64,000 nt of DNA from Ferdinandcohnia sp036965045 (GTDB taxonomy: Bacteria > Bacillota > Bacilli > Bacillales > Bacillaceae_L): contig NZ_JBALOV010000017.1 of NCBI RefSeq assembly GCF_036965045.1, positions 68,626 to 132,625 on the forward strand. The letters run 5' to 3'. The translations under genes and the position numbers were made by a program. The notes under the pieces are model-generated. The model worked only from the letters and a program-made list of their open reading frames with translations. It was not told the origin of the DNA and ran no database searches. Positions within the stretch are counted from its first letter, which is position 1; every line of letters starts with the position of its first letter. Below, in pieces: positions 1 through 8,452 of the stretch.

Positions 1-645
1 GTACTCTCTACCGGTGCATCCCAATTTGAAACCATCAATCATCTTATAAGGATGGAGGTTGATTGGAGTAAGGTAGAAATGTTCCATCTCGATGAATACG
101 TGAACCTGCCTGAATCCCATAAAGCTAGCTTCAGAAAGTATCTGAAAGAAAGATTTGTAGATTTTGTTTCTTTAAAGAAAGCCCATTTTGTAGATGGAGA
201 AGGCGATTATCAAAAAACAGTGAAAGAATTATCCAAAGAAATAAGTAAAGAGCCAATTGACCTAGGATTAATTGGAATTGGTGAAAATGCCCATATTGCT
301 TTTAATGATCCTCCAGCTGATTTTGACACAAAGGAACCCTACATAATTGTGAATTTAGATGACGGTTGTAAAGCACAGCAAGTAAGAGAAGGATGGTTTG
401 AGTCTGTAGAAAAAGTACCAAATCAAGCCATTTCGATGTCAGTTCATCAAATTATGAGTTGTAAAGCTATCATCTCCTGTGTACCTCACAAAGTTAAGGC
501 ACAAGCAATTAAAGATGTTTTTGAAAAAGAAGTCACCAATATGATACCCGCAACCATTCTTAAAACCCACCCAGACATTACTCTATTCTTAGACGAACAA
601 TCATCTTCAGAACTTAACAAGAAATGCCTAAAACAATACCAATAA
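1..645 (+). CDS. nagB: Glucosamine-6-phosphate deaminase-like protein (5' end outside window)
   Basis: The reading frame is open from base 1, so the true start lies upstream; the ATG at 52 is internal. Members of this family convert glucosamine-6-phosphate to fructose-6-phosphate and ammonia in the cytoplasm. Counting from the ATG at 52, the sequence shows HLDEY at residues 12-16 and GIGENAHIAF at 75-84, the two signature blocks of the NagB/6-phosphogluconolactonase superfamily. Classical NagB has GDGHIAFNEP, so this is a variant subfamily with GENAHIAFNDP. It lies upstream of a sugar ABC importer, a LacI regulator and a NagA-like gene, which supports a role in amino-sugar breakdown. The exact substrate, GlcN6P or another amino-sugar phosphate, is not certain. 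Confidence 0.82.
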   Translation, partial: VLSTGASQFETINHLIRMEVDWSKVEMFHLDEYVNLPESHKASFRKYLKERFVDFVSLKKAHFVDGEGDYQKTVKELSKEISKEPIDLGLIGIGENAHIAFNDPPADFDTKEPYIIVNLDDGCKAQQVREGWFESVEKVPNQAISMSVHQIMSCKAIISCVPHKVKAQAIKDVFEKEVTNMIPATILKTHPDITLFLDEQSSSELNKKCLKQYQ

Positions 646-689
646 CTATTTTTGCAGAAATCGATTTCTATATGTAGGGAGGCATGCTT

Positions 690-1628
690 ATGGAAAGCCA
701 GCCGATGCTAGAAAACAAGGTAGTAAAACCTAAAAAGAGTAGAACTATGAACCAGAAAAAAAGAATTTATGGCATCCTTTTTATTCTTCCTTCTTTCTTA
801 TTTATCTTTTCATTTATGGTTTATCCACTCATCTACTCGTTTTATATGAGTTTACATGATTACAATTTTGTATATGATGCAAAGCCAACATTTATTGGTC
901 TGGAAAACTATATTGACGCTCTAAAAGACAAAAACTTTATCGTTTCCTTAAAAAATACATTTGTGTTTGGAATATCCTATTTTGTGCTTGTAATGGTGAT
1001 CTCTTTAACATTAGCCTTACTCATATTCCATACGAAGCGATTCAATAATTTTCTTAGTACGATTATCTTTTTACCCATTGTGGTTCCTGTTTCTTTATCT
1101 GCCCTTGTATTTTTATGGATTCTACAAGAAAACTATGGTCTTTTAAACCATGTATTAGGTGACATTTTAAATATGCCATTTTTGACTTATGCCTGGTTGA
1201 ACAATGGGGATACAGCAATGGCAAGTATCATTGGTGTTAGCCTTTGGGCCACAATCGGATTTGAAACCATTCTATTCCTAGGAGGATTGCAATCGATTCC
1301 TAAGGATATCCTTGAGGCCGCAGAGGTTGACGGAGCTAGTGGGATAAAGAGAATCTTCTATATTATTCTCCCGAACTTAAAGGAGACCTATATTTTAACA
1401 GGAATCTGGGCAATTCTACATGGCTTAAAGGCGTTTGTAGAACCGATGGTCATGACGGATGGTGGGCCTGGTAATTCAACACTTGTACTCTATCAAGAAA
1501 TTTACTATACAGCCTTTACGTATTTTGATATGGGCTATGCTTCAGCGATGGCTTATATCCTTGGAACATTAGCACTAATCTTCTCGTTGTTTAATTTCTA
1601 TATTAACCGTACGAAAGAAAAGGTGTAA
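690..1628 (+). CDS. Sugar ABC transporter permease, MalF type
   Basis: Inner component of a CUT1-family carbohydrate importer. It has about six hydrophobic segments and the cytoplasmic EAA loop (EAAEVDGASG near residue 208), which docks the ATPase. The N-terminal cytoplasmic tail is short and basic, followed by a first membrane segment. The ATG at 690 was chosen because AGGGAGG at 676-682 lies seven bases before it; the in-frame ATG at 684 is too close. The gene is followed 13 bases later by a MalG-type permease and then a binding protein, so the three form one transporter. No ATP-binding subunit is nearby. The neighbouring nagB- and nagA-like genes suggest a GlcNAc-containing or related amino-sugar substrate. 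Confidence 0.93.
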   Translation: MESQPMLENKVVKPKKSRTMNQKKRIYGILFILPSFLFIFSFMVYPLIYSFYMSLHDYNFVYDAKPTFIGLENYIDALKDKNFIVSLKNTFVFGISYFVLVMVISLTLALLIFHTKRFNNFLSTIIFLPIVVPVSLSALVFLWILQENYGLLNHVLGDILNMPFLTYAWLNNGDTAMASIIGVSLWATIGFETILFLGGLQSIPKDILEAAEVDGASGIKRIFYIILPNLKETYILTGIWAILHGLKAFVEPMVMTDGGPGNSTLVLYQEIYYTAFTYFDMGYASAMAYILGTLALIFSLFNFYINRTKEKV

Positions 1629-1641
1629 TGAAGGGGGGAAT

Positions 1642-2469
1642 ATGATGAGAGTTTCAAGATTAAGTAGTGGGATTAAGTATTTTATTTTATTTGCAGCAGC
1701 ATTGTTTTTCATTACTCCGTTCATTTATACATTATTAAATTCATTTAAATCAGAGGAAGAGATTTTTCAGGTCCCACAGAGCTTTTTGCCAAATAATATC
1801 ATCTTTGATAACTATATCAAAATATTTACTGAAGGATTTTCAAATTACTTTGTAAACAGTGCGATCATTACCATAGTTGGGGTTATCTTGATTACCATCT
1901 TAAGTGCATTAGCTGGTTATGCATTTGCAAGGTTACCGTTTAAAGGACAAGATATTTTACTTGTGGCTTTGCTTATGACAATCACTCTTCCCTTGGCTAT
2001 CTTTCTTATCCCTATGTACCTTATGGAAAATCGCATGGGAATATTAAATACAAATTTAGGACTAATCCTACCTAACGTAGCGGTGGGGCTTCCATTTGCG
2101 ATATTTATTATGAGGGCAACCTTCTTAAGTATTCCAAAGGAAATTGAGGAATCTGCTGCAATCGATGGGTGTGGGATCTTCCAAACATGGTGGAGAGTCA
2201 TGCTCCCGATGGCCAAAAATGGCTTAATTATCATTATAATCCATGCCTTTTATAACATTTGGGGCGAATATACATTAGCCAAAACATTAGCTACTGACCA
2301 GGCATCAATGCCATTGACAGTTGGTCTAACCCTTTTTAAAGGAGAGGTTTGGGCGTTTGGTACCTTGGCTGCAGTAATCGTACTATCGATGCTACCGCCA
2401 ATTCTCATATTTATTATTTTCCAAAAGCAGATGGTAGAAGGTATTTCACAAGGGTCAATTAAAGGGTAG
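1642..2469 (+). CDS. Sugar ABC transporter permease, MalG type
   Basis: Second transmembrane subunit of the importer encoded with the preceding permease and the following lipoprotein. It is 275 residues long with six predicted membrane segments and an EAA loop containing ESAAIDGCG followed by a conserved proline. The start has a GGGGG-type ribosome-binding site a few bases upstream; two tandem ATGs make the exact first residue uncertain by one. As in other CUT1 systems it should pair with the MalF-type partner and a shared cytoplasmic ATPase, which is not in this window. Confidence 0.93.
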   Translation: MMRVSRLSSGIKYFILFAAALFFITPFIYTLLNSFKSEEEIFQVPQSFLPNNIIFDNYIKIFTEGFSNYFVNSAIITIVGVILITILSALAGYAFARLPFKGQDILLVALLMTITLPLAIFLIPMYLMENRMGILNTNLGLILPNVAVGLPFAIFIMRATFLSIPKEIEESAAIDGCGIFQTWWRVMLPMAKNGLIIIIIHAFYNIWGEYTLAKTLATDQASMPLTVGLTLFKGEVWAFGTLAAVIVLSMLPPILIFIIFQKQMVEGISQGSIKG

Positions 2470-2537
2470 AAAGGAGGAGCTTTTGTTATTTAGGCAAGCG
2501 GGTTTTGAATGAAAATAAAATTGCAGGGGGTAAATGT

Positions 2538-3848
2538 ATGAAGAGATTTACTAGATTAATAGGTTTGATCGTTATTTCCATTGTGTTATTAATCCCTATT
2601 GCTTGTTCATCAAAAGATCCAACACAAAAGATATCAGGTGGAGAGAAAGAGAGCGGAAAAGTAACATTAAAACTAGGCGCCGATGCTTGGATGGTCGAAA
2701 AACTAAAATTAGATCAGGCAGTTAAAAAGTTCAATGCTAATCATCCAGATATTGAGGTTCAAATTTCTCCATATGCAGACAGAACAGTTTTATCTACTTT
2801 TGCCTTACAATGGTCGCAAGGTAAAACAGATGTTGACATCGCAATGGTTGATGGAACTGCAACGGCTGTCCAGTTTCTGGCAAAGGATTTACTAATTGAT
2901 TTTAATGAAACAGACTTTTTCCAAGGTCCTACTGCAAAAGAAAACTTTGTTGGTAATTCGATAAGCTTTGGTGAGATTGATGGCTTTCAGTTTGCGATTC
3001 CAATCAGCTTAGAAGCATATGCAATCAATGTAAATAAAAAAATGTTTGAAGAAGCAGGTCTTTTAGATGCGGATGGTAAGGTTATTCAGCCAAAAGATTG
3101 GAATGAACTATATGAGTATGCCAAGAAAATGACGAAGGTTGAAGGCGGTAAGGTTACGCAACAGGGTATGACAATTCAATGGGGTCCTAATGCACAATCA
3201 ACATTGATTTCAGTTGCGCAAGCCATGAATGGAACCTTTTACGATAAGGAAGGTGTGTTAACATTTGATACACCTGAAATCAGAGAAATGTTAGAGGTTT
3301 GGAAAAAGGGTGCTGACGAAGGCATTTTCTCTATCGATACTTTCACAAACAAAGATGCTGGCCGTAACAACTATAAAGCTGATCAAGTTGCCATGCTTTT
3401 ACAGAGTGGTTCACACGCTCCTGAGGCTGAACCAACTGTAGGTGAAGGAAATACAACTGTTATCCCAATTCCAGGTTCAGAAGTAAATGGTTCTTATGCA
3501 TTTACAGCAGGAATCATTGTTCCTAGAGCTTCTAAAAATCAAGATGTAGCTGTTCAATTTATTCAAGAGGCATTAATGGATGGTGAGACTCAAATCGCGG
3601 CTGGTACAGAGTGGGGGAAACTTCCTGTATTAAAAGAACATTTCGATAAAATTGATGCTGAATGGAAAGATAACTTACTTGCAATCATTGAAAAGTCTGT
3701 CACTGCTCCATTCTATAAAGAATACCCAGTGTTAATCAATGAGGTACCAAAACTACTCCAACAATATTTAACAGGAGAAATGGATCTTGATACTTTCATT
3801 GAAGAAGTTGAAGCGATGATTGATGATATTGATAAAAATGTAAAATAA
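2538..3848 (+). CDS. Extracellular sugar-binding lipoprotein of ABC importer
   Basis: Family 1 solute-binding protein. The preferred start at 2538 gives a basic N-terminus, a hydrophobic stretch and a lipobox ending in Cys23 (LIPIAC), so it should be lipid-anchored outside the membrane. An in-frame upstream codon at 2505 exists, but AGGGGG at 2525-2530 is correctly spaced for 2538. The mature protein begins with a charged linker and continues with the two-lobe fold typical of maltose/oligosaccharide-binding proteins. It follows both permease genes, the reverse of the usual order. A terminator-like hairpin lies just downstream. The ligand is unknown; amino-sugar oligosaccharides are suggested only by context. 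Confidence 0.92.
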   Translation: MKRFTRLIGLIVISIVLLIPIACSSKDPTQKISGGEKESGKVTLKLGADAWMVEKLKLDQAVKKFNANHPDIEVQISPYADRTVLSTFALQWSQGKTDVDIAMVDGTATAVQFLAKDLLIDFNETDFFQGPTAKENFVGNSISFGEIDGFQFAIPISLEAYAINVNKKMFEEAGLLDADGKVIQPKDWNELYEYAKKMTKVEGGKVTQQGMTIQWGPNAQSTLISVAQAMNGTFYDKEGVLTFDTPEIREMLEVWKKGADEGIFSIDTFTNKDAGRNNYKADQVAMLLQSGSHAPEAEPTVGEGNTTVIPIPGSEVNGSYAFTAGIIVPRASKNQDVAVQFIQEALMDGETQIAAGTEWGKLPVLKEHFDKIDAEWKDNLLAIIEKSVTAPFYKEYPVLINEVPKLLQQYLTGEMDLDTFIEEVEAMIDDIDKNVK

Positions 3849-3867
3849 GTTAGTTTAAAAAAGTCGA

Positions 3868-3912
3868 GGTACATTCCTTTAACCAACGTTTTGGGATGTA
3901 CCCTTCTTTATA
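3868..3912 (+). terminator. Rho-independent terminator-like hairpin after binding-protein gene
   Basis: Arms GGTACATTCC (3868-3877) and GGGATGTACC (3893-3902) pair with one wobble and are followed by a T-rich stretch. It separates the importer genes from the LacI/nagA pair and may act as a partial terminator. Confidence 0.6.
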
Positions 3913-3936
3913 TAATGTAGTGTAACGAGGAGACCT

Positions 3937-5040
3937 ATGATGAATGAATCTAAAAAAAATATTACGATATACGACATTGCTAAGGAAGCGAATGTTTCTC
4001 CAGCCACTGTTTCAAGGGTCTTAAGTGATAGTGGGTATGGAGTTAGTCCGGTTCTACGTAAACGAGTTGAAGAAGTTGCTGATTTGTTAGGTTATATACC
4101 TAACATGATTGGCCGTCAGCTTAAGAAGAAAATAAACACGAATATCGGGGTGATTCTTCCATCGATTAGCAATCCTTTTTATCCGAAACTATTGTTGGGA
4201 ATTGAAGAGGTGGCGAGGCAAGCGGGTAAGCAGGTTTTGTTATGTAATTCAGGGAGGAGTGCTGATGTTGAAAAAGGTTATTTACAAACGTTATATGAAA
4301 ATCAAGTGAAAGGAATCATTGTATCATCGATTTCTGATGACTATTCCATGTTTTCTGAAATACAGGATAGAGGTGTCTCCCTTGTGGCATTGGATCAAAA
4401 AATGGAAAACTTTGATTGTCAGCAAATTCTATTTGACTATGAAAGAGCAGGTTTTATGGCTGCGGAGCATTTATTGAAAAAAGGCCATCGAAAAATAGGG
4501 TTCATTTCTGCGCCACTTGACCGATTTAGTCGGAAAAGTGTTTTCGATGGAGTTTGTAGTGCGATGCTAAAATATCAAATTGATTTACCGGAGGAGTACA
4601 TCCTTTTTTCAACAAAAGAATATGAATCGATTGAGAATAGTTATGAATTCGAAAATGGGAGAAGCTTGACCGAAAAATTGATGAAGCTAAAGAATCCACC
4701 AACCGCCATTTTCGCTTGTAATGATATGACTGCCTTAGGTGTATACAATCAGTTGAATGAGATGGGATTAAAAATACCAGATGATGTGAGTGTCATGGGT
4801 CTTGATGATATTGAAGTTTCTTCGATGATTTCACCAGGCCTAACAACCATTCGTCAACCAAACTATGAAATGGGTAAAATTGCTTGTAAAATCCTACTGG
4901 AAATATTGGATGGAGAATTTAATGATATTGATATTTTGCTTCAACCGAAGCTTATTGAGAGAGATTCCATAAAGGAAATTAATGTTGGGAGGAAATTACA
5001 TGGTACAAAGATGGGTAGGAAAGCATTGGGTTACCGGTGA
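3937..5040 (+). CDS. LacI-family transcriptional regulator
   Basis: A 367-residue repressor-type protein. Residues about 9-29 form the LacI helix-turn-helix (ITIYDIAKEANVSPATVSR), followed by a hinge helix and a periplasmic-binding-protein-like ligand domain with the usual NDMTALGVY and GLDDIEVSS blocks. GAGGAG at 3927-3932 precedes tandem ATGs at 3937 and 3940; either could start it. It overlaps the following nagA-like gene by about 40 bases, so the two are translationally linked. It probably responds to a phosphorylated or free amino sugar and controls this cluster, but I did not find a clear palindromic operator next to it. Confidence 0.92.
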   Translation: MMNESKKNITIYDIAKEANVSPATVSRVLSDSGYGVSPVLRKRVEEVADLLGYIPNMIGRQLKKKINTNIGVILPSISNPFYPKLLLGIEEVARQAGKQVLLCNSGRSADVEKGYLQTLYENQVKGIIVSSISDDYSMFSEIQDRGVSLVALDQKMENFDCQQILFDYERAGFMAAEHLLKKGHRKIGFISAPLDRFSRKSVFDGVCSAMLKYQIDLPEEYILFSTKEYESIENSYEFENGRSLTEKLMKLKNPPTAIFACNDMTALGVYNQLNEMGLKIPDDVSVMGLDDIEVSSMISPGLTTIRQPNYEMGKIACKILLEILDGEFNDIDILLQPKLIERDSIKEINVGRKLHGTKMGRKALGYR

Positions 5041-6145
5041 GGCGATTGAAGTACAAGTCAGGGATGGTCGAATACATTCTATCACCAAAGCAATGGAAAA
5101 AACCGAAAGTTGGATAGCCCCTGGGTTAATTGATGTTCAAGTAAATGGAATTGGGGGCTTTGACATCAATAGTAATGATTCTACTGTAGAGACCATTCAA
5201 AATGTGGTAAGAGTATTACAAGAAGGCGGAGTAACGAAATTTTGTCCAACGGTTGTAACAGGAACGAGAGAACGTATCCTTCATTGTGTGAAAACAATTG
5301 CAAAGGCATGTGAGGTAGACCCAGTTGTAAATCATGCTGTTATTGGTATACACGTGGAAGGGCCGTTTATTTCGACAGAAGATGGTCCTCGCGGGGCACA
5401 CAATCTAGATTGGGTTCGTAATCCTGATTGGGATGAATTTTTAGAGTGGCAAGAGGCTGCAGCCGGACGCATTCGCAAGGTTACTCTTGCTCCTGAAAAG
5501 CCAGGAGCGATTACATTCATTGAAAACCTGGCTAAAGCAGGAGTAGTTGCAGCTATTGGACATTCGGATAGTACGGAAGAGGATATACAGAACGCGGTAA
5601 ATGCAGGGGCTACAATGAGTACACATCTCGGCAATGGAGCACATCCTTATATTAAGCGTCATCCAAATTATATCTGGGCCCAGCTTGCAGAGGATCGACT
5701 TTGGGCCGGTCTCATTCCAGATGGACATCATTTGCCATATTCGACTTTGAAGGTCATGGTTCGGGCTAAAGGAAAGAAGGCCATATTAACAAGTGATGCT
5801 GTTAATTTAGCCGGATTGCCTCCTGGTAGGTATCATACTCATATTAATGATGATGTGGTCCTTGAAGAAAATGGATTTCTGCATTTAGCAAGTACACCGG
5901 ATATACTTGCAGGATCTGCTACTCCGTTACATGCAGGAATTGGAAAGCTATTAAAAAACGATGTGTTTTCTCTTGCAGAAGTTATTAATATGGCTTCGCT
6001 GCACCCTGCGGAACTCTTTGATTTAACCCCTGAGGGAGGAGGAACCCTTGAAGTAGGTCACCCAGCAGACTTTATCCTATTCAATTGGGATAAGGATAAA
6101 GATTTTACGATTTTCCAAACAGTATCAAATGGTCTGGTTGTATAG
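5000..6145 (+). CDS. nagA: N-acetylglucosamine-6-phosphate deacetylase-like amidohydrolase
   Basis: Amidohydrolase-superfamily enzyme expected to deacetylate GlcNAc-6-phosphate, giving the substrate of the NagB-like protein at the left edge. The ATG at 5000 was preferred over 4982 because GGGAGG lies just before it; the gene starts inside the end of the LacI gene. It carries the N-terminal APGLIDVQVNG block, HVEGPF near residue 117, GHSDS near 186, DGHH near 240 and a TSDA block near 263. Two blocks differ from textbook NagA: the usual THLFNAM is HLGNGAHP, and VTDA is TSDA. It is therefore a divergent branch and might act on another N-acyl amino-sugar phosphate. Confidence 0.8.
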   Translation: MVQRWVGKHWVTGEAIEVQVRDGRIHSITKAMEKTESWIAPGLIDVQVNGIGGFDINSNDSTVETIQNVVRVLQEGGVTKFCPTVVTGTRERILHCVKTIAKACEVDPVVNHAVIGIHVEGPFISTEDGPRGAHNLDWVRNPDWDEFLEWQEAAAGRIRKVTLAPEKPGAITFIENLAKAGVVAAIGHSDSTEEDIQNAVNAGATMSTHLGNGAHPYIKRHPNYIWAQLAEDRLWAGLIPDGHHLPYSTLKVMVRAKGKKAILTSDAVNLAGLPPGRYHTHINDDVVLEENGFLHLASTPDILAGSATPLHAGIGKLLKNDVFSLAEVINMASLHPAELFDLTPEGGGTLEVGHPADFILFNWDKDKDFTIFQTVSNGLVV

Positions 6146-6252
6146 TTTTACAGAGTGGAAACAAGGGGCCGTTAGGACATACGGATATGTTCCTCGTTCA
6201 ACGCTTGAACTAACATACACCTAAATTTCAAATAAAAGGGAGGTATTACTAA

Positions 6253-7263
6253 ATGTTAAAGGTAGGACAAATTGGTGGGGGAATTATGGGTCAGCAGCAT
6301 ATGTCTATTTATCGTCAATATCATAGAAGCCAAATAAAAGCTTTGGCAACCCCAAATTCTATTCGGGGTAAAGAAATAAGTGAACAATTTGGTGTTGCTT
6401 ATTATGCAAATCATCAGGATATGCTAGATAAAGAGGACATCGATGCAGTAAGCATTGCTACTCCAGACTTCGCGCACTTTTCTATTGTGATGGATGCGTT
6501 GGCAGCTGGAAAGCATGTACTTGTAGAAAAACCATTAACCATAAGTGTAGAAGAAAGCAGAGAAATTGTTGCATTAGCTCAACAAAAGAAAGTAACTGTT
6601 ATGACATTATTTAGTAACCGATGGATATCCTCATATGCTCAGGCAAAACAGCTGCTTCAAAAGAAGAGCCTATCCCCGATTTTGGGCTATGCACGTAAAA
6701 ACGACAGAATTTTTGTACCAACAGAAATGATCACTTGGTCGAATAAAACGTCACCGGCTTATTTTTTATCCTCCCACGATATTGATTTAATGAACTGGTT
6801 ATTTGACTCCAAGGTAGTCGAAGTTTACGCAACAGCCGTTTATAAAGTACTTAATAGTAAAGGGATAAATACTCCTGATGCCGTTCAGATTCAAGCAAAA
6901 TATGAGAATGGGGCAATTGCTACCTTCGAATCTTGTTGGATTTATCCAAATACATACCCTACTATTGTAGATTCATTTGTGGAAGTGGTCACAGAAGAAG
7001 AAGTCATTTACCTTGATAGAAAAATAGAAAATATTGAATATGGAAGCCCTGATGGTTTTACCACCCCGAGAAACCAGCTTAACTTTGAAATAGGAGGTAA
7101 ACGAATAGGTGCTGTACCTTTTGCAATAGAACATTTTGTTGATTGCGTACTCGATAACCAACCTACCCAAATCAGTCTCGAAAGCTCTCATCATGTAACC
7201 GCAATCCTTAGTGCAGCCCACAAGTCCATTGAATCGGGTAGCCCAGAAAAAGTAGTTGATTAG
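6253..7263 (+). CDS. Gfo/Idh/MocA-family NAD(P)-dependent oxidoreductase
   Basis: A 336-residue dehydrogenase with an N-terminal Rossmann nucleotide-binding motif (GQIGGGIMG, residues 5-13) and the family EKP catalytic lysine block near residues 91-94. SSHDIDLMNWL in the second domain holds the aspartate/histidine region used for sugar binding. Members oxidise or reduce sugars, inositols or sugar acids. It starts with a GGGAGG site about 100 bases after nagA, in the same direction, and is followed by a 2-hydroxyacid dehydrogenase, so it may process a sugar acid or keto sugar released by this cluster. The substrate cannot be read from sequence. Confidence 0.88.
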   Translation: MLKVGQIGGGIMGQQHMSIYRQYHRSQIKALATPNSIRGKEISEQFGVAYYANHQDMLDKEDIDAVSIATPDFAHFSIVMDALAAGKHVLVEKPLTISVEESREIVALAQQKKVTVMTLFSNRWISSYAQAKQLLQKKSLSPILGYARKNDRIFVPTEMITWSNKTSPAYFLSSHDIDLMNWLFDSKVVEVYATAVYKVLNSKGINTPDAVQIQAKYENGAIATFESCWIYPNTYPTIVDSFVEVVTEEEVIYLDRKIENIEYGSPDGFTTPRNQLNFEIGGKRIGAVPFAIEHFVDCVLDNQPTQISLESSHHVTAILSAAHKSIESGSPEKVVD

Positions 7264-7397
7264 GTAAAACAGGGTCGGATTCCTATCCCGATGGATTCTC
7301 AAATACCCTACTTTAGCATCAGCCATTCCATACTTATAGCGGGTGAGTTGTTGTTTCATCTTTTTAATATCCAATTTACACATAGAGGTGTCAGGTA

Positions 7398-8381
7398 ATG
7401 AAAAAATTTAAAGTCGTAATAACGGATTACGAATATGATACGCTCGAACCCGAGAGAAAAGTGTTAGAACAATTGGACGTGGAAATCATAACTGTGCAGT
7501 GTAAAACCGAGGAAGACCTCATAAATATTGCTAAGGATGCAGATGGTATTATACACCAATATGCCTCTTTTACAAAGAATGTCATTAATCGATTAGAAAA
7601 ATGTAAAGTAATTGCTAGATACGGAATTGGATTCGACACGGTTGATATAGATGCTGCAACTGAGAAAGGGATATACGTTGCAAATGTAACGGATTATTGT
7701 CTTGATGAGGTGGCGGACCATACCGTTGCAATGTTACTAACTTTAGCAAGAAAAATAGTGACTTTAAATAATTCTGTTAAAAGTGGTGAATGGGACTATA
7801 AAGTAAGCAAACCCATATGTCGTTTGAAAAATAGGGTTTTAGGTCTTGTAGGTTTTGGAAATATTCCGAGAAATGTAGCTCCAAAAGCCCAAGCATTTGG
7901 ACTAAAGATTATTGTGTATGACCCCATTGTACCTACTGATATTGCTGAAGATATGGGGGTTGATTTAGTAGAATTAAGTGAGCTTTGCAAGCAATCTGAT
8001 TTTATTTCTATTCATACGCCGCTTAATAAACATACAAAAGGAATGTTCAGTTTTGAAGAGTTTAACCTCATGAAAAAAGATGCATGTATTATAAACACAG
8101 CACGCGGACCGATCATTGACGAAAAAGCACTTATAGAAGCTTTGGAACAGAAAAAAATTGCAGCAGCTGCATTAGATGTTCTGGAAAAAGAACCTATAAA
8201 CAGGGATCACCCACTTATCAAAATGGATAATGTCCTTTTAACCCCACATACAGCATTTTATTCTGAGGAGTCAGAACGGGATTTAAAACAAAAAACAGCA
8301 CAAAATGTAGTCGATGTCCTACAAGGGCATCTTCCAAAATACCTGGTTAATCCAAATGTTCAACAAAGGATATCCTTATAG
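7398..8381 (+). CDS. D-isomer-specific 2-hydroxyacid dehydrogenase (phosphoglycerate dehydrogenase-like)
   Basis: A 327-residue NAD-dependent enzyme of the SerA/CtBP family, expected to interconvert 2-hydroxy acids and 2-keto acids. It shows the nucleotide-binding motif GFGNIP near residue 152 (the usual last glycine is proline), the catalytic arginine in NTARGP near 233, the glutamate in LEKEP near 262, and the histidine in TPHTAF near 281. There is no ACT domain, which argues against regulated serine synthesis. It is the last gene before a strong two-way terminator and probably works with the preceding Gfo/Idh enzyme. Confidence 0.87.
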   Translation: MKKFKVVITDYEYDTLEPERKVLEQLDVEIITVQCKTEEDLINIAKDADGIIHQYASFTKNVINRLEKCKVIARYGIGFDTVDIDAATEKGIYVANVTDYCLDEVADHTVAMLLTLARKIVTLNNSVKSGEWDYKVSKPICRLKNRVLGLVGFGNIPRNVAPKAQAFGLKIIVYDPIVPTDIAEDMGVDLVELSELCKQSDFISIHTPLNKHTKGMFSFEEFNLMKKDACIINTARGPIIDEKALIEALEQKKIAAAALDVLEKEPINRDHPLIKMDNVLLTPHTAFYSEESERDLKQKTAQNVVDVLQGHLPKYLVNPNVQQRISL

Positions 8382-8411
8382 TGCATAGAACCAATTCCAT
8401 TGTCCAAAGAA

Positions 8412-8450
8412 AAAGTGGGGTCAAGGAACTTGTTTCCTTAACCCCACTTT
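8412..8450. terminator. Bidirectional rho-independent terminator
   Basis: Two 17-base arms (8412-8428 and 8434-8450) pair with a single mismatch around a five-base loop, with A-rich sequence on one side and T-rich on the other. It sits between the converging hydroxyacid dehydrogenase and GH130 genes and should stop transcription in both directions. Confidence 0.88.
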
Positions 8451-8452
8451 TA

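Noticed and set aside
3911..3916. Promoter for the LacI gene at 3937
   Set aside because: A TATAAT box is present, but no acceptable -35 box lies at 16-18 bases upstream.
6146..6252. Operator or terminator between nagA and the Gfo/Idh gene
   Set aside because: Short inverted repeats (such as GTTCAA-CGC-TTGAAC) are present but weak, and nothing else supports a regulatory role.
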